A stretch of DNA of 64,000 nt from Corynebacterium spheniscorum (GCF_900113445.1 NZ_FOPJ01000002.1:116030-180029); one strand, 5' to 3'; positions 37,940-48,241 are shown, counted from the stretch's first letter. The notes: generated by a model not told the origin, from the letters alone. Translations and numbers: made by a program.

Positions 37940-38245
37940 ATGTACGCGATCGTCAAGACCGGCGGCAAGCAGTACAAGGTTGCCGAAGGTGACCTCGTCA
38001 AGGTCGAGAAGATCGAGGGTGAGCCGGGTTCCTCCGTGGCTCTCACCCCGGTTCTCCTCGTCGACGGCGCCGATGTCACCACCGACGCCGATAAGCTTGC
38101 CAAGGTAAGTGTTAATGCAGAGATCGTCGAGCACACCAAGGGCCCGAAGATCCGCATTATGAAGTACAAGAACAAGACCGGCTACAAGAAGCGCATGGGT
38201 CACCGCCAGCCGGTGACCGTGCTGAAGATCGCCGGCATCAAGTAA
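37940..38245 (+). CDS. rplU: 50S ribosomal protein L21
   Basis: Large-subunit ribosomal protein, 101 residues, with the full family pattern: [20 protein letters not shown], a central [14 protein letters not shown], and the rRNA-binding [20 protein letters not shown] near the C-terminus. Start: ATG at 37940 (upstream AAGGGG). First gene of the L21-L27 pair; 43 bp to rpmA. Confidence 0.98.
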   Translation: MYAIVKTGGKQYKVAEGDLVKVEKIEGEPGSSVALTPVLLVDGADVTTDADKLAKVSVNAEIVEHTKGPKIRIMKYKNKTGYKKRMGHRQPVTVLKIAGIK

Positions 38246-38288
38246 AGCTCTACGGCTTCGAAGATTTCCCTGAAGGAGGGACATACTC

Positions 38289-38564
38289 ATGGCACACAAG
38301 AAGGGTGCATCCAGCTCTAGCAACGGCCGTGACTCCGAGGCCAAGCGCCTTGGTGTTAAGCGTTTCGGTGGCCAGCAGGTCAACGCCGGTGAAATTTTGG
38401 TTCGCCAGCGTGGCACCAAGTTCCACCCCGGTGAGAATGTCGGCCGCGGTGGCGACGACACTCTCTTCGCTCTCAAGTCCGGCGCAGTGAAGTTCGCTGT
38501 TAAGCGCAACCGCCGCACCGTCTCCATCGTGGAGAACGAAGTTGCCGAGACCGTCGACGCCTAA
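38289..38564 (+). CDS. rpmA: 50S ribosomal protein L27
   Basis: 91 residues. [20 protein letters not shown] is the canonical N-terminus, which reaches the peptidyl-transferase centre. No cleavable Firmicutes-type leader is present. [15 protein letters not shown] closes the core. Start: ATG at 38289 after GAAGGAGGG. Normally followed closely by obgE; here an unrelated 2.3-kb gene lies between. Confidence 0.98.
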   Translation: MAHKKGASSSSNGRDSEAKRLGVKRFGGQQVNAGEILVRQRGTKFHPGENVGRGGDDTLFALKSGAVKFAVKRNRRTVSIVENEVAETVDA

Positions 38565-38592
38565 TTAGCCTTTGACACACTTTTAAAGCACT

Positions 38593-38630
38593 AAGACCTT
38601 GAAGCCAGTTTGGTTTCAAGGTCTTTTGCT
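38593..38630 (+). terminator. Terminator after rpmA
   Basis: AAGACCTTGAA (38593-38603) pairs perfectly with TTCAAGGTCTT (38615-38625), followed by TTT. Confidence 0.88.
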
Positions 38631-38796
38631 ATGCCTGCATGTCGCAGCCGCATTCACCAGCTCCTCCGCTATTTTAAGAAATAGCAATAATTGGTGTGAA
38701 TACATTGAATAGCCCGTATGCGCCACAATTACTTAATGATTTATTAAGAATTTGTGAGTATATTATGTGGGCTTCTTAAACCCTGGGAGATATGCG

Positions 38797-41103
38797 ATGA
38801 CGGATGTGCATCAGGACGATGTGAAGCAGGAGGATGAGGATCAGAAGGGCGTGAAGCGCGATAAATGGCGCACCGGTGAAGCCAAGTTACGAGACGACCT
38901 GCATAAGAACATGCAGCTGCAGTTCTCGAAAAAACGCTCCAAGTTCATCAACCTCGTTCGCGACTACTGCTTTATCGAGCAGGTTCCTGAAGAAGCCAAG
39001 GCCGATATCGAGTGGCAGATGGCCACTTTCTCCGTGATTTACCCGGTCTCCTCCACGGTATTGCCCAAAGAATTTGTCGAGCGCATGAAAAATGACGCCG
39101 TTGACTCAGAGGACCCCGAGAAAACTCCGGATACTTCCAACGGCTTTGAGATCGGCGCGCCCTGGCATCCCGGACGCTATAACGGGGTGGGGTTGATCTA
39201 CTACGAACAACCCGGCGACAAATTACTTACAGATCTCTCCCACGCCACCCGCGAAAACCACATTTCGATCCCCCAACAATTCCGTGGCCTATCCGGTCGC
39301 TTCCCCGCGGAAACCGTTGGTAGGGGTGAGTATGGGCAGCAGCCTGCACTTTTTGGTTACCTCGATTCCGGTGAACAGCCTTGGCTCTCTAGGCCCTTCT
39401 ACGACGAGTCTCCTGAATCAGGAGATGGCGTACCTGAATGGAGGGAACGTAAAGAAGGGGAAAAAGCAAGGGAGCATGACCGCTCCAAGCTGATCAGTGA
39501 GGCACATGCTAGGGGCGCGGTATCTTATGTGCGGATCTTCGGTCATGATGATCCCGATGCACAATGGGACCTTTATAAACCGGTAAGAGGCGGCAGTCCG
39601 GTCCAACAAGGACACCTGAAGCTTCGTGCCGGAGAATTACTCGGTTTCGCCCAGAGCCGTCGCAGTAAAGAAATCCGAGGTTCGAAAGAAGTCGGCCAAG
39701 AACGGTCTATCCAATTCTTCTTGGTGTTGCATTTCCAGGCGACGAACCTAACCACCAATATGTTGGGTGCCATTGCCTTTGGTATGCGCCGGCCCCGAGC
39801 GTTGGTTGTCCCCGGCAAATCCACTAAGTCCAGAGGGACAGATGACTCCACCCCGCGTGCCGCTTATCAGTATGCGAGTGACGATGTTCCAGCTTTTAAG
39901 AAAAATCGAGATCTCGATAAGCGTAGCTCCGTTACTCAACAGGCGGTGGCGATGCTCAATGCTGATCTCAATAAGGGGATTGGGGTTGAGGTAGAGGAGG
40001 CCACCGACGACGAAAAGCGAAAGCCTAAGGCCACTGAGAGTAAGACAGTGAAGCCGTTTGGGCTGGAGCTTAACCGAGGCGGATTTATCGACAGGAAGCA
40101 AAAACACAAGAGCGCTACCTATGACGAGTATGCACCGCCCATGGTCGTGTCTTGTGCCATCCCAAGAGTAGCCAAGGAGAATAGACAAGGGTTTTATCCT
40201 AGGACCCCCTATGGCCCTGGACGCCTCAGCGAGGGGCCAGAGAAGCACAGCCCCACTTTTTGGCAGCACTACTACGCCTACATCTTGGAAAAAGGCATCG
40301 ACCCCTTCACGAACTACCTCTTGGATTATGAGTCCCTCGACTCCATGAGTGTGGAAGGAGGGAAACTGAAAAGCTGGACCGTCCGGATGGGTAGTGATGG
40401 TTTGGCGATGGTGAAAAATAACGGTGACATACTCGATGACCAGTCACTGTGGGGGATTGCCCAAACCCGAGTGATTGACGTACTCACCTTGGGATTACGC
40501 CAATACACCGGGCTGGTGGGTTTGAGAAATAGGTTAAATAGCCTGGGCACAATCCGCGATCGCGAAGCTGATACCAGCGGGCTAGCCAAAGCCTTCGAGC
40601 GTCTTGATTCCCTGAGTATGGACTTTTTGTTCTACCGGATGAAACTGTGGACGCATTCTTTCACCAGCAACGCGTTCGCCAGCGCTTTGCTCCAAGAATT
40701 CCAAAAGAAGCTCTCTATCCCGGAGCATATGCAGTTCGTGGAAAGTGAGATCAAAATTAGGCGCGGACTACTAGAAACCCGGATCTCTGAAGCTAGGCGC
40801 GTAACCTCTGAGAATCGCCGCCAGGAAGCACTTGAAGCGGCTGATACCAGAGAGAAGTTCAACTTCTTGCTCGCCGGTATTGCCACGGTCTTAGCTTTCC
40901 CGCCACTATTTGATTATTTCATCGATGATGGTGGCTGGACCTGGGACCATATGCTCAGCCCGCTGCTCAGCATCGGTATCGCGATCTTGGTGGTGGTTGT
41001 GTATTGGGCGTGGCTGAAACACAAGAAGAAGCAACAACAAGATAGAAAAGATCGCTCCGCCAGCCCGCGTGAGTTGGACCCGAAGTTCATGACGGATTTC
41101 TAA
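38797..41103 (+). CDS. Large unrecognised protein with C-terminal coiled coil and two transmembrane helices
   Basis: 768 residues; no family recognised. The N-terminal ~640 residues are soluble-looking and rich in charge (starting MTDVHQDDVKQEDEDQKG), with motifs such as EIGAPWHPGRYNGVGLIYYE, SYVRIFGHDDPDAQWDLY, and FGMRRPRALVVPGK. A helical stretch follows (ESEIKIRRGLLETRISEARR), then two hydrophobic helices (FNFLLAGIATVLAFPPLFDY, about 688-708; LSPLLSIGIAILVVVVYWAW, about 719-740) and a basic tail. The helical stalk plus 2TM end is reminiscent of CorA-like or other membrane-effector architectures, but no signature was seen. Start: ATG at 38797 with GGGAG 9 bases upstream; a GTG at 38767 is possible. 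The upstream 170 bp are AT-rich. It sits between rpmA and obgE, an unusual place, suggesting acquired DNA. Confidence 0.75.
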   Translation: MTDVHQDDVKQEDEDQKGVKRDKWRTGEAKLRDDLHKNMQLQFSKKRSKFINLVRDYCFIEQVPEEAKADIEWQMATFSVIYPVSSTVLPKEFVERMKNDAVDSEDPEKTPDTSNGFEIGAPWHPGRYNGVGLIYYEQPGDKLLTDLSHATRENHISIPQQFRGLSGRFPAETVGRGEYGQQPALFGYLDSGEQPWLSRPFYDESPESGDGVPEWRERKEGEKAREHDRSKLISEAHARGAVSYVRIFGHDDPDAQWDLYKPVRGGSPVQQGHLKLRAGELLGFAQSRRSKEIRGSKEVGQERSIQFFLVLHFQATNLTTNMLGAIAFGMRRPRALVVPGKSTKSRGTDDSTPRAAYQYASDDVPAFKKNRDLDKRSSVTQQAVAMLNADLNKGIGVEVEEATDDEKRKPKATESKTVKPFGLELNRGGFIDRKQKHKSATYDEYAPPMVVSCAIPRVAKENRQGFYPRTPYGPGRLSEGPEKHSPTFWQHYYAYILEKGIDPFTNYLLDYESLDSMSVEGGKLKSWTVRMGSDGLAMVKNNGDILDDQSLWGIAQTRVIDVLTLGLRQYTGLVGLRNRLNSLGTIRDREADTSGLAKAFERLDSLSMDFLFYRMKLWTHSFTSNAFASALLQEFQKKLSIPEHMQFVESEIKIRRGLLETRISEARRVTSENRRQEALEAADTREKFNFLLAGIATVLAFPPLFDYFIDDGGWTWDHMLSPLLSIGIAILVVVVYWAWLKHKKKQQQDRKDRSASPRELDPKFMTDF

Positions 41104-41164
41104 GCACGCTAAGCGCGCACATCGAAGCGAATAGGGGATCAGTATGGAAGACAGGTAGATTGGT

Positions 41165-41213
41165 CCCCAGCTGTCACTTCCGTGAAAGATAGGGAAGTGA
41201 ACACTGGCTGGGG
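41165..41213 (+). terminator. Hairpin between the 768-aa gene and obgE
   Basis: CCCCAGC/GCTGGGG outer arms and TCACTTCC/GGAAGTGA inner arms form a long hairpin. There is no T-run; it could be a terminator or a leader structure of obgE. Confidence 0.5.
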
Positions 41214-41261
41214 ATGCCTGTCCAGTACTTTCGAGAATTTTAATCTGAGGTTATTTCCCTG

Positions 41262-42806
41262 ATGAGCCAACGTTTCGTAGATCGCGTCGTGCTGCACCTA
41301 GCTGCCGGAGACGGCGGCCACGGGTGTTCCTCTGTCCACCGTGAAAAATTCAAGCCCCTTGGCGGCCCCGATGGCGGCAATGGTGGCCACGGTGGCGACA
41401 TTATTTTAGAGGTCTCTAACTCCGTCCACACGCTATTGGACTTCCACTTCCGTCCGCACCTTAAAGCCGGACGTGGCGGCAATGGTGCAGGTGATCACCG
41501 CAATGGTGCCCGTGGTGAAGACCTGATCCTAGAAGTCCCGGTAGGCACCGTGGTGATGAGCCCCAAAGGTGAGATGCTTGCTGATCTCACCGAAATAGGC
41601 ACCCGCTTTATTGCCGCTGAAGGTGGCTTTGGTGGTTTAGGTAATGCCGCGCTGGCCTCCCATGCCCGCAAGGCCCCTGGTTTTGCCCTTAAAGGCGAAC
41701 CCGGTGAGCAACACGACCTAGTCCTGGAACTGAAATCGGTTGCTGATGTGGGGCTGTTGGGCTTCCCCTCGGCGGGGAAGTCCTCGCTGATTAGTGTGCT
41801 TTCTGCGGCTAAGCCGAAGATCGGCGATTACTCCTTTACCACCTTGGCACCGAACCTGGGTGTGGTGAATGTGGATCATGAGACTTTCACCATTGCTGAT
41901 GTGCCGGGGCTTATCCCTGGGGCTAGTGAAGGCAAGGGCTTAGGCCTGGATTTCTTGCGCCATATTGAGCGCACCGCGGTGCTAGTGCATGTGGTGGATA
42001 CCGCCAGCATGGATCCTGGCCGTGACCCCATGAGCGATATTGATGCTTTGGAAGCAGAGCTGCAGGCCTATCAGTCGGCGTTGGATTCGGATGTGGGGCT
42101 GGGCGATTTGATGAAGCGCCCGCGGATTATTGCGCTGAATAAGTGCGATGTGCCGGAAGCCGAGGAGCTTGCGGAGTTCCTTAAAGCTGACTTGGAAGAA
42201 AAATATGGTTGGCCGGTTTTCATTATTTCGGCGGTGGCCCGGAAAGGGCTCGACCCCTTGAAGTACAAGCTGCTAGAAATTGTGCAGCAGGCGCGCCGGG
42301 AGCGTCGCCGCGCGGCGGCGAAGAAGAAGGATGGCGCTACCCCGGGTGCAGGCACTATTATTCGCCCGAAGGCCGTCACCAAGCGCGGGAAGAAGCAGCA
42401 GGACTTTGAGGTTATTGATGACCCGGAGATCCAGGGTGGCTTTATTGTGCGCGGCGAAAAACCGGAGCGTTGGGTGCGCCAAACTGACTTCGAAAATGAT
42501 GAGGCAGTGGGGTATCTGGCGGATCGCTTTGCGAAGGCCGGGATTGAGGATGCGCTGGCGAAAGCGGGTGCACGAACCGGTGCGCCGGTGACTATTGGGG
42601 AGGTTACCTTTGAGTGGGAGCCGACCTTATTTGCTGGTCATGATGATGTGGCGCTTACTGGGCGTGGCACGGATCCGCGCTTGGAACGCAATACGCGTGT
42701 GTCTGCTGCAGAACGTAAGCGGGCCTCGCAGGCTCGCCGCGGTTTGATTGATGAGTTTGACTATGGCGATGGTCAACAAGCGGATCGGGAGCGTTGGCAG
42801 GGCTAA
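41262..42806 (+). CDS. obgE: GTPase ObgE/CgtA
   Basis: Ribosome-associated GTPase of 514 residues needed for 50S assembly. N-terminal glycine-rich Obg domain ([20 protein letters not shown], with repeated GGNGGHGG glycines), G domain with P-loop GFPSAGKSS (about 167-175), switch [18 protein letters not shown], and NKCD. The C-terminal OCT domain (about 385-465, [20 protein letters not shown] ... [13 protein letters not shown]) is followed by a basic extension. Start: ATG at 41262, with a modest TGAGG upstream. Confidence 0.97.
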   Translation: MSQRFVDRVVLHLAAGDGGHGCSSVHREKFKPLGGPDGGNGGHGGDIILEVSNSVHTLLDFHFRPHLKAGRGGNGAGDHRNGARGEDLILEVPVGTVVMSPKGEMLADLTEIGTRFIAAEGGFGGLGNAALASHARKAPGFALKGEPGEQHDLVLELKSVADVGLLGFPSAGKSSLISVLSAAKPKIGDYSFTTLAPNLGVVNVDHETFTIADVPGLIPGASEGKGLGLDFLRHIERTAVLVHVVDTASMDPGRDPMSDIDALEAELQAYQSALDSDVGLGDLMKRPRIIALNKCDVPEAEELAEFLKADLEEKYGWPVFIISAVARKGLDPLKYKLLEIVQQARRERRRAAAKKKDGATPGAGTIIRPKAVTKRGKKQQDFEVIDDPEIQGGFIVRGEKPERWVRQTDFENDEAVGYLADRFAKAGIEDALAKAGARTGAPVTIGEVTFEWEPTLFAGHDDVALTGRGTDPRLERNTRVSAAERKRASQARRGLIDEFDYGDGQQADRERWQG

Positions 42807-42869
42807 AATCCCTGGAAGGTTTTAGCGTCGGCTTTTCACCCCGACGTTAGGGCTTGCCTACTCGCGCTC

Positions 42870-42875
42870 TACGAT
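42870..42875 (+). promoter_or_regulatory. -10 box of proB, probable leaderless transcript
   Basis: TACGAT ends 7 bases before the proB ATG at 42883. The motif CTACTCGCG lies just upstream (42858-42866). No Shine-Dalgarno. Confidence 0.5.
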
Positions 42876-42882
42876 ATGGGAC

Positions 42883-44106
42883 ATGGATAAGCCCATGCCC
42901 CTGCACAATCCCGGCGAAAGCAGCGACCTTACGCACCCGATCTCGAAGAGAGCTCCGGAACCGAAACCACTGGAAACCGTATCGCGCACGGAAGCGGAGC
43001 TGCGTCGGCTGATTCGGGATGCGCGGCGCATTGTCGTGAAAATCGGCTCATCTTCTTTAACGGATGACTCCGATCATGCTGTGGACCCAGCGAAAATTGT
43101 GGCTTTGGCGGATGCTTTAGAAGCCCGCATGGGGCGCGGCAGTGATGTGATTTTAGTGTCCTCAGGCGCTATTGCTGCAGGAATTGGGCCCTTGGGGTTG
43201 CATCATCGACCCGCGGATTTGGCAACCAAGCAGGCGGCCGCAGCGGTGGGGCAGGTGCGGCTGGCGCATGAATGGGGGCGAGCTTTTGAACGCCATGGGC
43301 GTGCCACCGCACAAGTATTGCTCACCGCCTCGGATGCCGGAAGGCGTGATCGGGCGCGGAATGCTCAGCGCACCATCGAAAGGTTGCGCCAACTGAGGGT
43401 CGTGCCGATTGTGAATGAAAATGACACGGTGGCGACCAGCGAAATGCGTTTTGGGGATAATGATCGCCTGGCCGCAATTGTGGCGAACCTGGTGGCGGCG
43501 GATGCGTTAATTCTGCTTAGTGATGTGGAGGGACTTTATGACCGCCACCCTCAGGATCCCCAGGCGCAATTTATTTCGCAGGTGCGCACCGGCCATGATT
43601 TAAAGAATGTGCAAGCCGGTGATGGTGGCCGCGTAGGAACCGGGGGAATGGCCTCGAAGGTGTCGGCGGCGCGCTTAGCGACCCGTGGTGGGATCCCCGT
43701 ATTGCTAGCTAGTGCGGATGACATTGATGAAGCATTAGGGGAAGCGCGGGTGGGTACCGCTTTCCATCCTCGGGATAATCGAATCTCGGCCTGGAAATTC
43801 TGGGTACTGTATGCCGCGGATATTGGCGGCACGCTAAGACTGGACGCTGGGGCAGTAGAAGCCGTGACCAGTGGAGGTAAATCCTTGCTGGCCGTGGGAA
43901 TTACCGAAGTTTTGGGTGATTTCCGGTCTGGGGAGATTGTGGAAATCACCGGGCCTGATGGCGCCATTATTGGGCGTGGCGAAGTTAATTATGACTCCGA
44001 CACCCTGGTGGGCATGGTGGGAATGCATACCGCGGATATGCCAGAAGGCATGCAGCGGCCGGTAGTGCATGCGGATTATCTATCCAACTACGCCTCGCGG
44101 GTGTAG
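42883..44106 (+). CDS. proB: Glutamate 5-kinase
   Basis: First step of proline synthesis: ATP-dependent phosphorylation of glutamate. 407 residues. The core starts after a ~45-residue N-terminal extension, with [34 protein letters not shown], and [35 protein letters not shown]-terminal PUA domain (about 310-400, [20 protein letters not shown]) is present. Start: ATG at 42883, seven bases after a -10 box; an internal ATG at 42898 is possible. The next proline gene, proA, is 1.1 kb downstream beyond a dehydrogenase gene. Confidence 0.95.
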   Translation: MDKPMPLHNPGESSDLTHPISKRAPEPKPLETVSRTEAELRRLIRDARRIVVKIGSSSLTDDSDHAVDPAKIVALADALEARMGRGSDVILVSSGAIAAGIGPLGLHHRPADLATKQAAAAVGQVRLAHEWGRAFERHGRATAQVLLTASDAGRRDRARNAQRTIERLRQLRVVPIVNENDTVATSEMRFGDNDRLAAIVANLVAADALILLSDVEGLYDRHPQDPQAQFISQVRTGHDLKNVQAGDGGRVGTGGMASKVSAARLATRGGIPVLLASADDIDEALGEARVGTAFHPRDNRISAWKFWVLYAADIGGTLRLDAGAVEAVTSGGKSLLAVGITEVLGDFRSGEIVEITGPDGAIIGRGEVNYDSDTLVGMVGMHTADMPEGMQRPVVHADYLSNYASRV

Positions 44107-44111
44107 GGGTG

Positions 44112-44187
44112 TGCTGCTTGGGGCGCTGTATGCTGCTTGGGGCGCTGTGCGCTGCGTGAAGCGCTGTGCGCTGCGTGAAGCGCTGTG
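44112..44187 (+). repeat. Four tandem 19-bp repeats
   Basis: Two copies of TGCTGCTTGGGGCGCTGTR (44112-44130, 44131-44149) and two of CGCTGCGTGAAGCGCTGTG (44150-44168, 44169-44187), directly after proB and upstream of the dehydrogenase promoter. There are no spacers. Likely replication slippage; each unit also holds a small dyad (AGCGCT or close). Confidence 0.85.
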
Positions 44188-44233
44188 GGCTGCGGGTTTG
44201 ATTAAAGCTGCCCGCGGTTAGCGGGTGCTGCCT

Positions 44234-44239
44234 TAAGAT
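44234..44239 (+). promoter_or_regulatory. -10 box of the 2-hydroxyacid dehydrogenase gene, probable leaderless transcript
   Basis: TAAGAT ends 8 bases before the ATG at 44248. No Shine-Dalgarno. Confidence 0.6.
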
Positions 44240-44247
44240 GGGCGGCT

Positions 44248-45174
44248 ATGAACACCATGAAATTTGCCATGCTTCCGCGCGTGTGGGACACCACCGTGAA
44301 AACCCTGGAAGACGCCGGCCACACCTTTGTTGAGAACCTCGAAGACGCTGATTTCCTGGTCTTTAATGGCATGGGGAAGCACTTCCCGGAGGAATTGCCG
44401 AAGAACATCAAGTTTGTGCAAAACGCCTTCTCGGGGATGGATTCCTTGGCAGCGAGCGGGAAATTAACCTCTGATGTGCGCTGGGCGAATGCGGCGGGCC
44501 TTTATGGGAAAACCGTAGCGGAATCCACCCTGGGGTTAATCCTGGCGCAGTATCACCAGCATGTGGCTATTACGCGGGCTAAAACCTGGAAGATTCGCCC
44601 GGAGATTGATGCCGGCACGCGCTGGCTGCATAACAATAAGACCGTGGCGATTGTGGGTGCCGGCGGAATTGCTGAGGTGCTGATTCCGATGCTGCGGCCT
44701 TTTGGGGTGCACATTATTGCGGTGAATAACTCCGGCCGGGAGATTGACAGTGCCGATGAAACCTATCCGGTTTCGCAGGTGGATGAGGTGTGGGGGCGCG
44801 CCGATATTGTGGTGCTGCTGATGCCGCTGACGAAGAAAACCCACCACATGATTAATGCGGATGTTTTTAAGAAGATGAAAAGTGACGCCATTATCGTGAA
44901 TGTGGGGCGTGGGCCCTTGGTGAACACCGATGATTTGGTGGCTGCTTTGGATGCCGGGGAGATCGCTGGTGCCGCGCTGGATGTGACGGATCCAGAACCC
45001 TTGCCGGATGGGCATCCGCTGTGGGAGATGGATAATGTGCTGATCACCCCGCATACCGCGAATACCGATGAGCGCATCCGCACCCTGGTGGGTGAGTTGG
45101 CGGTGAAGAATGCGGAGGCCTTTATGAAGGATGGCTCACTGATTACCGAGGTGGATCCCGAAGCGGGGTACTAA
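44248..45174 (+). CDS. D-isomer-specific 2-hydroxyacid dehydrogenase
   Basis: NAD(P)-dependent dehydrogenase of 308 residues. Cofactor domain with VAIVGAGGIAEVLIPML (about 133), the substrate/catalytic Arg in IIVNVGRGPLVNTDDLV, Glu in DVTDPEPLPDGHPLW, and His in VLITPHTANT. Substrate unknown (the family includes glyoxylate/hydroxypyruvate reductase and phosphoglycerate dehydrogenase). It lies between proB and proA, as in other corynebacteria, but is not obviously part of proline synthesis. Confidence 0.88.
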   Translation: MNTMKFAMLPRVWDTTVKTLEDAGHTFVENLEDADFLVFNGMGKHFPEELPKNIKFVQNAFSGMDSLAASGKLTSDVRWANAAGLYGKTVAESTLGLILAQYHQHVAITRAKTWKIRPEIDAGTRWLHNNKTVAIVGAGGIAEVLIPMLRPFGVHIIAVNNSGREIDSADETYPVSQVDEVWGRADIVVLLMPLTKKTHHMINADVFKKMKSDAIIVNVGRGPLVNTDDLVAALDAGEIAGAALDVTDPEPLPDGHPLWEMDNVLITPHTANTDERIRTLVGELAVKNAEAFMKDGSLITEVDPEAGY

Positions 45175-45226
45175 GCAGGGGGAGTATGTCCTGCTCATAG
45201 TAGGCGCTTGGACTGGTAGTTCAGGT

Positions 45227-45232
45227 TAGACT
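45227..45232 (+). promoter_or_regulatory. -10 box of proA, probable leaderless transcript
   Basis: TAGACT ends 8 bases before the proA ATG at 45241. No Shine-Dalgarno. Confidence 0.6.
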
Positions 45233-45240
45233 AGGCGACT

Positions 45241-46566
45241 ATGAGCACAACCGAGAATCACCAGTCCGAAGCCCTTAGCGAATCCCACCTCAGCGACTCC
45301 CGGATGAAAGAGCGAGAGGATGTGCTGCGCAAAGCCCGCGCAGCACATGCCATCGCCCAAGACATTGGGGTGTTAAACACCGCGAAGAAGAATGAGGTGC
45401 TTTTAGCTGCGGCTAATGCGCTGATTGATCAAAGCGAACGCGTGCTGAAGGCCAATCAGGAAGACATTGACCGCGGCCGTGCTGAGGGCATGAGCGAAGC
45501 CCTGATTGACCGCCTGGCGCTGGATGATTCTCGGGTACAGGGCATTGCCTCAGGTTTGCGCCAGGTAGCTGGACTACCGGATCCGGTGGGGGAAGTTATC
45601 CGCGGGCATGTGATGCCCAATGGCATCCAGATGCGCCAGGTGCGGGTACCGCTTGGTGTGATGGGCATGGTGTATGAAGCACGCCCCAATGTGACCGTGG
45701 ATGCTTTTGGGCTGGCCTTGAAGTCTGGCAATGTGCCTTTGCTGCGTGGTTCGCGTTCGGCGAAGTCGTCGAACCAATGCTTGGTGGATATTTTGAGCGA
45801 AGTCTGCGTGGAACATGATTTACCGGCTGAAACCGTGCAGCTTTTGCCCTGTGATTCCCATGATTCGGTGAAGGATCTGATTACCGCCCGCGGGTTGGTG
45901 GATGTGGTGATTCCGCGCGGTTCAGCGGGGCTGATTAATGCGGTGGTGACTGGCGCTACGGTGCCCACCTTGGAGACCGGTACGGGTAATTGCCACTTCT
46001 ATATTGACCGTGATGCGAACCTTGAGCAGGGCATTGAGGTGCTGCTTAATGGTAAGACGAGGCGTACCTCGGTATGTAATGCCACGGAAACCGCGCTGAT
46101 CGATAGCGGCCTGGATAAGGCTGATGCCCTGAAGGTGATCACCGCCTTACAGGATGCTGGGGTGACCGTGCACGGTGATGTCGCTGAATTAGAAGCCCTA
46201 GGTGCGAAGGATATTGTGCCGGCGGAGGAATCCGATTGGGAAGATGAGTACCTTTCTATGGACATCGCCGTGAAGCTGGTGGATGGCGTGGATGGTGCGA
46301 TTGAGCACATCACCCGCTATGGCTCTGGGCATACCGAGGGGATTTCCACGGAGAATGTGCACACCGCCGCGAAGTTCGCGGACCGCGTGGATGCGGCCGC
46401 GGTGATGCTGAATGCCTCTACCGCCTTTACTGATGGTGAGGTGTACGGCATGGGTGCGGAAATCGGAATTTCTACGCAGAAGATCCATGCCCGTGGGCCC
46501 ATGGCCTTGCCGGAATTGACCAGCACCAAGTGGATCCTGCAGGGGAATGGCCAATGCCGCCCCTAG
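45241..46566 (+). CDS. proA: Glutamate-5-semialdehyde dehydrogenase (gamma-glutamyl phosphate reductase)
   Basis: Second step of proline synthesis, NADPH-dependent reduction of gamma-glutamyl phosphate. 441 residues. Landmarks: [56 protein letters not shown], nucleophile Cys at about 251 in [12 protein letters not shown], and [16 protein letters not shown] at the C-terminus. Start: ATG at 45241 with a -10 box 8 bases upstream; about 25 residues precede the conserved core. Confidence 0.96.
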   Translation: MSTTENHQSEALSESHLSDSRMKEREDVLRKARAAHAIAQDIGVLNTAKKNEVLLAAANALIDQSERVLKANQEDIDRGRAEGMSEALIDRLALDDSRVQGIASGLRQVAGLPDPVGEVIRGHVMPNGIQMRQVRVPLGVMGMVYEARPNVTVDAFGLALKSGNVPLLRGSRSAKSSNQCLVDILSEVCVEHDLPAETVQLLPCDSHDSVKDLITARGLVDVVIPRGSAGLINAVVTGATVPTLETGTGNCHFYIDRDANLEQGIEVLLNGKTRRTSVCNATETALIDSGLDKADALKVITALQDAGVTVHGDVAELEALGAKDIVPAEESDWEDEYLSMDIAVKLVDGVDGAIEHITRYGSGHTEGISTENVHTAAKFADRVDAAAVMLNASTAFTDGEVYGMGAEIGISTQKIHARGPMALPELTSTKWILQGNGQCRP

Positions 46567-47163
46567 GCATTGCGCGTGCTTTAGGCGTGAAGTAATTTTT
46601 TCCTCAAAGGGGCGATGCACAAAGTAATACAGTCCTTTCTTACACTTACCTGGGCAATATCGGCGTCGCCCCTGCCACATGCCTAGAAGTAGATGCTATT
46701 TGCCTGTGTTCTTGCAGGGGCGGTATCTTTTTTCTGGGCGGCGCTCGGTTGGTAGGGGTAGCGTCGCCCTTTTTCGTGCGCGGGGGTTAGAGCATTGCTG
46801 AGCTGCGGATTTCTAGCTGCTTCAATTAGCTGCCCAAGCGGACACACTATTTGTCCTTTAACCCACTTCAAAGCACCCGATGGGGGTGGTTTTTAAAGAG
46901 TTGAACTGTGGGAATGTGCTGGCGGGGGTAATGGTGACCCTAGGGGTTTTCTACATTCATTGGTGAAAGATTTTCTTGGGTTCACGTTGCTCAACTGCCA
47001 CTAAGCTTGCGCCAAGACAACAACGTTGCATAACTAAGCATGTGCGGCGTTCAACAGTCTTAGGGGCAGGGGAGTGCGAAGCCCAGAGATCCCCGCACAC
47101 CTTGTGTGCTTTGACGTTGAAGATCTACCGGCCTTTAAGTTAGAAAGACACGCAAACCGCACC
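46567..47163. other. proA-cutinase intergenic region
   Basis: About 600 bp. A dyad GGGGCGA ... TCGCCCC spans 46611-46673, and a terminator-type hairpin is at 46737-46775. No convincing coding sequence was seen on either strand. The region could hold a small RNA ending at that terminator, but no promoter is clear. GTG at 47074 in the cutinase frame is an alternative start of that gene. Confidence 0.4.
46737..46775 (+). terminator. Terminator-like hairpin downstream of proA
   Basis: GGGCGGCGCT (46737-46746) pairs with AGCGTCGCCC (46761-46770) with one mismatch, then TTTTT. It is 170 bp beyond proA. Confidence 0.7.
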
Positions 47164-48189
47164 ATGTTTTCCTTCATCTCGAAGACCCACAGGAACATCC
47201 ACAGAAGCATCGACAGAAGTACGGGCAGGATTATCGGCAGAAAGGTCCAACGGCCGGGCAAAAGAGCCGCGCTTTCTGTGCTCAGTGCACTCAGCATCGC
47301 CCTTGGCTCTAGTTTTAGTGGCGCGCTAACCCACATGCCGGTGGCTGAAGCTGGGACCATGAACTATGGGCAGTGCCCAGACAATGTGATTGTGGTGGCC
47401 CGCGGTAGCCAACAAAATGACCAGATTGTGCGCACCCAGTACAACCCACAATCGCCTTATATCTCCAACGGCTATGAGGAACGCAATATCCGCGGCATGC
47501 TGCTTCAACTAGAACAGCGCCACCCAGGTGTCATGAAGAACACCATGGTGCTGGGGCTACTTCCGGAATACTATGCCGCAGCGTTCCCCACGCCTGAGGT
47601 GGCAGAAGATGGCGATGAACTGACCGCCGCGGAAGCCGCCCAGCGCATAGCGCAGATCCTCAGGCACATCCCCGCACACATTGTGGCTACCACCGCGATC
47701 CAAGGCTTCCAAGAGTCCTATCGCAATGGCTTGGCGGGAACTGTGCGTGCCATTAATGACTTCGAAGCTGAGACCGGTTGCCACCCTGACTACATTTTGG
47801 TGGGCTACTCCCAAGGAACCATGGTGCTAGGTGATGCCGAACATATGTTGGCTGAACGCGGCCAGCTTGCTGGAGTGGTGCACCTAGGAGATCCCTACCG
47901 CGTACCAGGAGTAGAGGGGAACTTCGGTTATCCGCGAGTAGGCAAGGGGCTGTTGACCTATGCGCCAGTAATCTGGCCAACCACCCCACCAGTAGAGGGC
48001 GTGCCGCGGATCAATTACTGCATCCGGGATGACATTATTTGCGACACCAGCCCCACCGCCGCGAAAATCTCAGCCCATACTGTTGGTGGGACGCACGTCC
48101 ACTATTTCTTGGATAAATTCCCAGCTGGTGAGGATGATGAGCGCGTTCTAGACACCCTGGCGAGCTGGCTGCAACCCAAGAATGTGTAA
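47164..48189 (+). CDS. Secreted cutinase-family alpha/beta hydrolase
   Basis: 341 residues. A basic N-region, a hydrophobic helix (AALSVLSALSIALGSSFSGAL) and a likely cleavage site near VAEAG indicate export. The mature part has the cutinase pattern CPDNVIVVARGSQQND, the nucleophile elbow GYSQGTMVLGDA (S216), a catalytic Asp probably in DDIICDTSP and His in THVHYFLD. Corynebacterial relatives include cutinase-like mycolate- or lipid-ester hydrolases of the envelope. Start: ATG at 47164; a GTG at 47074 preceded by AGGGGCAGGGG would give an overly long pre-region. The natural substrate is unknown. Confidence 0.82.
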   Translation: MFSFISKTHRNIHRSIDRSTGRIIGRKVQRPGKRAALSVLSALSIALGSSFSGALTHMPVAEAGTMNYGQCPDNVIVVARGSQQNDQIVRTQYNPQSPYISNGYEERNIRGMLLQLEQRHPGVMKNTMVLGLLPEYYAAAFPTPEVAEDGDELTAAEAAQRIAQILRHIPAHIVATTAIQGFQESYRNGLAGTVRAINDFEAETGCHPDYILVGYSQGTMVLGDAEHMLAERGQLAGVVHLGDPYRVPGVEGNFGYPRVGKGLLTYAPVIWPTTPPVEGVPRINYCIRDDIICDTSPTAAKISAHTVGGTHVHYFLDKFPAGEDDERVLDTLASWLQPKNV

Positions 48190-48227
48190 TAGCTGACACT
48201 GGCGCATCCTAAGCGCATAGAAGCTAG

Positions 48228-48233
48228 TAGCAT
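48228..48233 (+). promoter_or_regulatory. -10 box of nadD, probable leaderless transcript
   Basis: TAGCAT ends 8 bases before the nadD ATG at 48242. Confidence 0.45.
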
Positions 48234-48241
48234 CTACACCC

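Noticed and set aside
44112..44187. Possible CRISPR array
   Set aside because: The 19-bp units are directly adjacent with no spacers, and no cas gene is in the window.
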